Source: Lepas anatifera
Taxonomy: Eukaryota; Arthropoda; Thecostraca; Lepadidae
Direction of reading: 5' to 3'
Assembly (NCBI GenBank): GCA_034440635.1
Contig: JAOTON010000337.1
Location: 869,501 to 933,500, forward strand
DNA: 64,000 nucleotides
Position 1 is the first letter of the stretch. The number at the start of each line of letters is the position of its first letter. Under the pieces are notes generated by a model. That model saw nothing but the letters and a program-made list of their open reading frames with translations. It was not told where the DNA came from and ran no database searches. The position numbers and the translations under genes were made by a program. Shown piece by piece: positions 61,589 through 64,000 of this stretch.

Positions 61589-61701
61589 TTAAGGTGGCAT
61601 TAGTAAGAAAAGAGTGAATCTTTCGAATTCAAACTTATACCACATAATAGGCCCACCGAGTGCTATAAAATATATTCCGGTATTTTTCATATCGATGACC
61701 T

Positions 61702-62401
61702 ATATGTAGTCGCCTCCACTTGTTGAACGACACGTACCACTGTTCTGTAAGGCTGGCTGCGCTTCGATTTATATTACATTTTCGCCATAACTCCAGCTTA
61801 CATCTGCCTACTTCTGTAATTTCTCATTACTTCTGCCCTGAAACACATTACAAATATTCAAGACAAGACATTGCACACCGTCCTAAGAATATAAGTTGAT
61901 GCCGCCAAATTGGCATACCAGCCTAAATGCCATCGAAATGGTATCGTAAGCAAAACAAACATCTATGCAAATCAGTTTCACAATAATCCAAGACACTAAC
62001 TAAAAACACTTACGTCCACGGGGTAGATACTGTAGTACTAAGCACACCACCAGCACCGATGTCAGCCAGACCGGAAATGACCTAGGTCACACGCGTGGCC
62101 AGCAGCCGCCTGGCGGTGCTGTGCGGAAACCACTAGTAGGCCTAAATTAAACTTTTGTCGCCAATAACAGTCCGAGTAATTATTTTCCACCAATCAAGCC
62201 TTTACCTAATATTAGTTAACCTAACTCTTCAATACACAACCTAATAATAATTTCTACATATGACCAAGTAGCCAACATCTACCGCAACCGGTGTGCAACG
62301 ATCAACCCAAAGCGGTAGCGCTCTAGTGCTGTCGCCTTTACATACGAATCACTCAGAGGCGTGCCTCTGACAACCAGCAAATCAGCCGTAGACACCTCTA
62401 C
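61702..62401. mobile_element. Short inverted-repeat element inserted at TA within family D
   Basis: The family D text breaks at gatgacc and resumes at ggtcagatacag about 700 bp later. The inserted segment begins TATATGTAG and ends CTACATATA. A TA duplication fits the Tc1/mariner habit, but the inverted repeats are short and no transposase is present. Confidence 0.45.
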
Positions 62402-62872
62402 ATATAGGTCAGATACAGATCATAACCTCTCCATTGTAAATGCATAAGGAAAACAGGTATTGTGCTGCATTTTTGTGGATACAGCTGAGAATATCTTCAT
62501 ATTCTCCAACTGGTAGTATCCTGGTCCCTTTTCCAGGTTCATGCTGACATTTTTGACCTGTGACCTCTGAGATGATGTCTGGGCTACTTCAGCAGATTTT
62601 CAGACTTAGGTCAATAACTTTGCAGGGAAGGACGATAAAGCTTTTATTTTGATACGATTACGTTTGAATTGTTGTTCTGAGATCATAGGTGTACAAATTG
62701 ACTACGCTAGATCAGATCATGATCCTGACCTCACCTGTGGTTAGGTCATTTTTGTGTTTTGACCTAGTATAGTCTTATTATACATCATTCGATTCACCGT
62801 GGCGAAATGAAGTGCATGGTGCCTGAAATGATTCGAACTCAACTCTGTCAGATACTAGAGCCCAAAAACTCC

Positions 62873-62905
62873 ACTCTAACTTGCTCTAACTCTAACTCTA
62901 ACTCC
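62873..62905 (+). repeat. Short (CTCTAA)n run
   Basis: Four to five imperfect hexamers inside family D. Confidence 0.7.
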
Positions 62906-63344
62906 ACACTCTTTGACCTGTCGTGGCCTCACTATTGACCTGAGCCAAAAAAGTGACTGGTGTAGTTTCTTCATGAATTTCTATGGGCTATCCACCAGCG
63001 TTCGTAGTTTTTTTGCTCTCCCGCTTAGGAGCCGAGTTCGAGGGGGGGGTGTTTGGACCCGCTCGCCATGGCGAAGGTGGCTCGGAAACCCACCGGGGCG
63101 GGTTTTAAGCCACACAGAAATATGGCGGCTCTCCAAAACAGTTTCACGCCTGAAGTGATTTTTGCAGCTAAGTGCATAGATATTGAATCTCGAACAAATC
63201 GTGATGTATGTACAGCGAACTTTCTTATTTACAGTGGCGACAGTGAACTTTCTTGATCTGCTGGGCCCTCCTTGTTCCCGGCGACGGTCACGAGCCTACA
63301 TATGATATTCATGATGTGTGTGATTGTGTGAAAGTACGAGCAAG

Positions 63345-63346
<2 letters not shown>

Positions 63347-63417
<71 letters not shown>
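63347..63417 (+). repeat. (GT)n microsatellite
   Basis: A nearly pure GT run of about 35 units. Confidence 0.9.
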
Positions 63418-63420
<3 letters not shown>

Positions 63421-63615
63421 GTGTGTGTTAGCAAGATTGCAAGTGGCATATTAGGGAGAGGCGCTTCGATTTAAATCGAGCATCGGCTTTTGCACCAGTC
63501 CTGCGGTTGAAATGTATCGTCTTGTTCTGTGTGTCGATCAATAAAAACATCACATATGTACATATGTGACTGAGATGGTTTCTTTTCCTATTTTGTTCTA
63601 AAAATCTTATTCCAG

Positions 63616-63701
63616 AGTACCACGAACAACAGCTCGGTCGTTGTGCGGGACAGACAGTACCGATGCTACGCGTGGCTTTTCAGAAGCCGATGATGAACGA
63701 A
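63616..63701 (+). CDS. Possible exon completing the second EGF-like domain
   Basis: A pyrimidine-rich acceptor (atcttattccag) precedes and a donor (gaa/gtgaga) follows an 86-base open segment. Its phase (two bases, then 28 codons) accepts the phase-1 end of the exon at 49091. The peptide YHEQQLGRCAG would place an aromatic residue and a cysteine roughly where the second EGF-like domain needs its last cysteine, although the spacing after the fifth cysteine is longer than usual and the common glycine is replaced by glutamate. The intron would be about 14.5 kb. This may be coincidence; transcript evidence would decide. Confidence 0.3.
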
Positions 63702-64000
63702 GTGAGAAACGTATTGTTTATTACAAATCAGTCAGGCTGCCTAACCACCAATATCTTCTTTTTAAAGGGAATAGATCACTTTGCTGATAGTCTAGCATGT
63801 ACAATTTGTGGACAAAATAGGTTTAATAATCAGGAAACCACACTTTGTGTCAACTTCCAATCGCACAAAACAAAGATATCGCCTATTGTCTTACTACGCT
63901 GCGGTAACTCAAGCATCGCGTGTAATCACGAATCTAGTAGCTTGCGGCGGGTTGCGACATGTAAGACTACGTGGCCATGACAATTTCAACATTCATCGTG

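Larger units (their letters stand above)
60574..63104 (+). mobile_element. TTAA transposon family D, interrupted by two nested insertions
   Basis: TTAA at 60570-60573 and 63105-63108 flank ends CCCTCACCCCGGTGAGG and, inverted, AACCCGCCCCGGTGGG. The interior follows the B/C layout (AGGTCA clusters, gatgacc segment, tatagtcttattatacatcattcgatt). It is split by family B at 60786-61588 and by a second insertion at about 61702-62400. A short (CTCTAA)n run lies at 62873-62905. No coding capacity. Confidence 0.7.

Noticed and set aside
62873..62905. Telomere-like (CTCTAA)n run
   Set aside because: The unit is not a canonical animal telomere repeat, only four to five copies exist, and the run sits inside a transposon.

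Overview
This window is repeat-dominated nuclear DNA of an invertebrate animal. The evidence is the near-absence of long open reading frames, spliced coding islands separated by large introns, tRNA-derived SINEs, a Penelope-like element, a non-LTR retrotransposon remnant, several DNA-transposon families, long microsatellites and minisatellites. I cannot name the species from sequence alone. No bacterial operon, CRISPR array, rRNA gene or free-standing intact tRNA gene is visible.

Host genes. The best-supported gene is on the + strand: three coding islands (13151-13418, 47312-47433, 48953-49091) have proper splice signals and compatible phases and encode an extracellular protein with a beta-rich, N-glycosylatable region followed by EGF-like repeats. 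A fourth possible exon lies at 63616-63701. If these belong together, introns of about 34, 1.5 and 14.5 kb fill most of the window and hold most of the repeats. Weaker coding islands lie at 27545-27760, 31128-31340 and 33732-33877. A frameshifted, stop-interrupted coding-like tract of unknown origin lies on the - strand at 28770-29478.

Mobile DNA. The dominant component is a set of related non-autonomous elements of roughly 0.8-2.5 kb that sit between TTAA tetranucleotides, start with short GC-rich inverted repeats, carry a GC-rich hairpin just inside the ends, and have no transposase. I call them families A (10341-11360, 31441-32466), B (8848-9671, 51909-53545, 60786-61588, degraded 20203-20790), C (22456-23471, 34744-35749, 35754-36764), D (60574-63104), E (37637-about 38600), G (7231-7938, 14485-14700, 21640-22451, 40015-40375) and H (56328-57567). 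All except H are strikingly rich in AGGTCA/TGACCT hexamers, the half-site of nuclear-receptor response elements. One family A copy interrupts one arm of a palindromic Penelope-like element; the other arm preserves the empty site and shows that the target duplication is exactly TTAA, the piggyBac-superfamily signature.

Other repeats. Two tRNA-derived SINE families occur. One has a strongly conserved 3' domain joined to different tRNA-like heads and makes clear target duplications. There are also a hAT-like element (14871-15773), a foldback element (51165-51662), a 50-bp minisatellite of about 28 copies (54040-55450), a 35-bp minisatellite (27772-28030), a roughly 30-bp minisatellite (46640-46835) and a degenerate array of about 200-bp units (29690-30870). 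Nested and adjacent insertions give a relative order of events at several places.
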